Source of the DNA: Anaerolineae bacterium
Lineage (GTDB): Bacteria; Chloroflexota; Anaerolineae; B4-G1; SLSP01
DNA length: 64,000 bases
Direction of reading: 5' to 3'
Assembly: GCA_026645815.1 (NCBI GenBank)
Contig: JAPKMR010000019.1
Coordinates: 1-64,000, forward strand
Shown here: positions 63,201 through 64,000 of the stretch, one piece after another
Layout: every line of letters begins with the position of its first letter
How positions within the stretch are numbered: the stretch's first letter is position 1
Translations under genes and position numbers: made by a program
Notes under the pieces: model-generated
Database searches by the model: none
What the model was told of the DNA's origin: nothing
What the model saw: the letters and a program-made list of their open reading frames with translations, nothing else

Positions 63201-63717
63201 CTTCGACAACACCCATCCTATCATGGCGGGTGTCAGCAGCCTGGCGGTGAGCGGAACCTATGGCCACATGATCGTCCCGACAACGGCGGGCGCTCAGTGG
63301 GTGGCTAGCTGGAGCACCGGTCAGCCTCTGGTCTACACGCAAGGTGATGCCGTGGTCGGCTTCAACTTCTTGTATGAATGGGGCGACCCTGATTACCCCT
63401 GGACTGGCGACGGTGCACTGCTGCTGGAAAACAGCATCAACTGGCTGGTCGCGCAGATGTCTGAGCCGATGCCGGCAGTCGTGACCCTCAACTTCGATGT
63501 GGTCGTTACGGGTACACCGGGTGATATCATTGACAACGTCGCGCACCTCAACTGGGGCGCCGACTGGACGGATGACCTGCACTCGGTTCTGATTCTCGAG
63601 CCTTCGGCGGTGACGGTGTTGGCGTTTGGCGCCAATGCCCCGTTGCTCATCGGCCTGGCAGCCACGAGCGCCCTGGCCCTGGGCGGTTTGGTTTGGAGGC
63701 GCAAGCGGATGCGTTAG
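57280..63717 (+). CDS. Giant surface subtilase (S8) with kelch repeats and multiple beta modules
   Basis: 2145 residues from the ATG at 57280 (AGGAG 11 bases before); signal peptide ends near PLAAQPAAAAS. Order: beta-sandwich with FYVSSNGYMTLGS (about 80-285), DUF11-like domain (285-385), MAM/jelly-roll-like domain (about 405-560), five or six kelch units (about 685-940; YDPGTNAWTTLAPM), and a carboxypeptidase-regulatory-like fold (about 965-1045). The S8 protease has Asp1265 in VVANIDTGAF, His1316 in NNGHGSGTMG and Ser1496 in SGTSGASPHTAG. Further DUF11 and glutamine-amidotransferase-like parts precede a C-terminal helix and RRKRMR anchor. Probably a cell-surface protease. Confidence 0.92.
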   Translation: MYKRTLLNVLVVMTMLLGVFSTPLAAQPAAAASVQAPPPPADAKANPEQAKPAERANQALTGLEGPAKGEEIGTCGAGLNATWPGPDGFGYGGRVVTYSWVDISSTGTPITGLADDNTQGPFAIGFNFPFYGGTQTQFYVSSNGYMTLGSTTSSLTNQCPLPNSTAPNNTIALLWDDLNFTISGNVYYEHFATCPVGSGECTIVSYHNVAHYSGAAGSAGTWQAILYATGAIRLQFLDSGVELGSSSTTGIEGNDAAANHGLTFACDTGNSVADELAIEFAVSDVLLTLEKTAPGAVISGPIEYSIVFDNVGMGTAEGVTLTDVIPAGTVYVPGSVTGGATYDSGTNTISWAGDLASNSPVTVTFAADLDAVTCGAEVTNTAVLEHNGEQITASATTTIWEYEAYASDFEANNGGFSGEGSWAWGVVGPYGGTRPDFPAGAHSGANAWATNLTGDYGTSETIALTSPLIDLSPLQGTTELSWWQWLRTEQGYDYATVQVRGGGADWTDIYGPVSGAIDLAWARYAYDLSAFAGASDFQVRFLLETDSSVTYPGWYVDDVAIYSCAPVAGLYLGPNVVEASGCNGLEQLHTLSLANWTGISGTFNLSYTIDPVYGTLTGPASLTLDQGETQSFDVTLNPALCLPNQVLLEASVTAEGNSYSDTSLIEKTIVSGEFWDAKAPMTGQGLYDHAVVDGGDGGIYALGGNGVGLSLNYRYDIATDTWAARASIPTDMRIIDAGQIGGVIYIPGGYDGAAFATTHQAYNTATDAWSTGAAAPRPVAGYGVAACDGKLYRVGGAENATWPNGSTGAEVYDPGTNAWTTLAPMTTGRTWPLVACVDSKLYVAGGLDAAGNDTGKAEVYDIATSTWSDAAMADMPATWWGAGIFVRDGQIYVAGGTRNAEATAAVAIYDPATDTWSNGIPLQDTRFRLKAASGYVIGGMEPVWTGHPTNEYLDSCPICDAMGALDGHVYDYDGAMLPCQDATVSIQPGNIEVPVDATGYYTVALVPFDYEVTASATAYPEPAMANVTILEAETVTQDFVLTRPDIEVSPTSFSESLVAPDSVTRQITIGNLGTYPLSFEIFEMGSGKGQVEAKPAYTVVEQKGAVEIDPQALSELDAKGATDFFVKLRAQADLSAAYEIKDWSERGWYVYNALQAAAKAQAPIIAFAQERGLVYKTYLANNSVFLYQATLDDLNQLAARSDVYQIRANHTYVIEENVPAQDEPRTVYWNMDELEPNSGLFGMQSRQVWEQFDIRGEGIVVANIDTGAFLEHAGLDRQYRGNLTGNIGGPYEHDYNWYMPTSGCGDGSAPCDNNGHGSGTMGIMVGETEDLTEQVGAAPGAQWIACKGCETTGCSDAALTGCADWMVAPTRIGGADPNPDMRPNVVNNSWGGDGCDGWYQDYVNAWRAAGIFPAFSAGNTEACDAVGSPGDNPGAFGTAAHSSAGLNQYAGGPSCYYPDPSCDPDAHEVDPHLNSPTFGRTTGNTAGAYYNLSGTSGASPHTAGCVALMWSANPSLIGQIDETFRVLEQTADRTWTDSQNEGGCGKPACAGSDPYPNYEYGWGYLDCLAAVEEVYSPDVAWISVAPITGTVGMGGSQLVDVTFTCTITEAQQAQPLMAQLLINSNDPCEPRVTVDVELYCTGQDPFPTWTKEVTVNGTPSSPVTGPHVVRPGDIIVVTDYVGAAFSANITGTLTETWGAALSLVSYDTSGVGAVTVGANSLSWTLTDVAPNTAYPIVKTFEVLYGEWMTDQILESYSVVDEGVHLNDVIVEINRYQPAMTLDISSVTEAYSGDTVAVTAVINSSGNFRGEAILTDTLPTGMTFVPGTLTADYGHTWEDTGIIYWTNITPTVKADIMVGVLSPDSDAMADFVAMIDGFTGITAQRIAGDLSTMTVAQLLPYNVIVSSNNNQWSAGGGNPNIGNILADYVDAGGKIVMSQYAWDNEGWDLTGRLMSEGYTPYAMATGAGGAATLGTFDNTHPIMAGVSSLAVSGTYGHMIVPTTAGAQWVASWSTGQPLVYTQGDAVVGFNFLYEWGDPDYPWTGDGALLLENSINWLVAQMSEPMPAVVTLNFDVVVTGTPGDIIDNVAHLNWGADWTDDLHSVLILEPSAVTVLAFGANAPLLIGLAATSALALGGLVWRRKRMR

Positions 63718-63742
63718 GCTTAGAGCTAGGCTTAACGGCGCA

Positions 63743-63779
63743 TGCTAAGCTTTAGCGGCACTTGCTAAGCTTTAGCGGC
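63743..63779. repeat. Two tandem 20-bp repeat units
   Basis: TGCTAAGCTTTAGCGGC occurs at 63743-63759 and 63763-63779 (20-base period), each containing the near-palindrome CTAAGCTTTAG. A degenerate third copy may precede at 63724-63740. Confidence 0.75.
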
Positions 63780-63808
63780 GCGCAAAGATCCGCGTTGGGA
63801 TGTTCGTT

Positions 63809-63837
63809 CCGTGCGCCTCGGTTTCCGAGGCGCACGG
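63809..63837. terminator. 13-bp hairpin terminator after the giant subtilase
   Basis: CCGTGCGCCTCGG (63809-63821), TTT loop, CCGAGGCGCACGG (63825-63837), about 90 bases past the stop. A CTCTTCT pyrimidine stretch follows; no long T run. Confidence 0.75.
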
Positions 63838-63955
63838 CTCTTCTAGCCCCTTGTGGGTACCCGGAGCCGGGAGAGACGGGCTAACCGTCGCCTTTGTGCA
63901 CTTCAAAGCGTGAGTTGTGTTGGCTTACCTGCTCGAAGATAGGTCAAAGGAGGTG

Positions 63956-64000
63956 TTGGCGCTGCAATTGACGGCTTCCGTATTGTCGTTGGATTCTCAC
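63956..64000 (+). CDS. Possible start of a truncated gene at the window edge
   Basis: AAAGGAGG (63946-63953) is followed by an open frame from TTG 63956 or TTG 63968 to the window end, beginning LALQLTASVL. There are too few codons to judge. The preceding 63838-63945 shows nothing else. Confidence 0.2.
   Translation, partial: MALQLTASVLSLDSH

Noticed and set aside
59404-63582. 1392-codon minus-strand open frame
   Set aside because: It is exactly antisense to the giant subtilase, whose signal peptide, kelch units and catalytic triad are unmistakable. The antisense translation is His/Arg/Gly-rich without domains, a by-product of GC-rich codon usage.

Overview
The window is about 64 kb of moderately GC-rich bacterial chromosome, densely coded, with genes in long same-strand runs. 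No rRNA gene is present, so the taxonomy is inferred. Several traits point to Chloroflexota, perhaps an Anaerolineae- or Caldilineae-like lineage. These are secreted proteins with Thr-Pro-rich linkers, DUF11/PKD modules and hydrophobic C-terminal anchors, a TrpB2-type tryptophan synthase, and an AdoCbl-dependent MerR photosensor. The first 13 bases match the end of an Illumina adapter, so the left edge is a contig end and probably an assembly artefact.

Layout. 1-4.8 kb (minus): a short Rho factor, a Cys-rich protein, an aldo/keto reductase, a GNAT acetyltransferase and a DUF4397 surface protein. 5.0-12.6 kb (minus): one tightly packed run of TIGR01777 epimerase, phage-type small protein, Rieske protein, aldo/keto reductase, photolyase, DEDD exonuclease, nucleotidyltransferase-like protein and MFS exporter. 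It diverges from a CarH/LitR-like cobalamin photosensor at 12.9 kb across a shared promoter region, which looks like a light-inducible DNA-repair regulon. 13.9-23 kb (minus): priA, an L,D-transpeptidase, an amide hydrolase lipoprotein, a GyrI-like protein, an SLC13 transporter and an epimerase. 23.1-32.1 kb (minus): a thiamine locus (TPP riboswitch, thiN, thiB, thiP, thiQ) in which a SNF2 helicase and a SWIM zinc-finger protein sit between thiP and thiQ. Two tRNA genes and prfA diverge from it.

34.2-43.3 kb (plus) is a compact ethanolamine-utilisation microcompartment operon: BMC-H, eutA, eutB, eutC, eutL, eutE, a second BMC-H with an N-terminal Cys/His extension, eutQ, eutJ and a divergent BMC-T. 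EutABC would make acetaldehyde inside a shell and EutE would convert it to acetyl-CoA. No permease, vertex pentamer, phosphotransacetylase, alcohol dehydrogenase or cobalamin adenosyltransferase was found in the window.

43.4-50.6 kb (minus): trpB2, trpS under a Trp T-box, a glycosyltransferase, a homocysteine methyltransferase, a response regulator and a lone hutU. 51-64 kb (plus): a methyltransferase, a USP-DUF389-SH3 fusion, a secreted M28 peptidase and a 2145-residue kelch/subtilase surface protein. A family of short palindromic, MITE-like repeats with the end sequence GTGCGTTTCAA is scattered through the intergenic regions near 3.7, 33.6, 50.8 and 54.2 kb.
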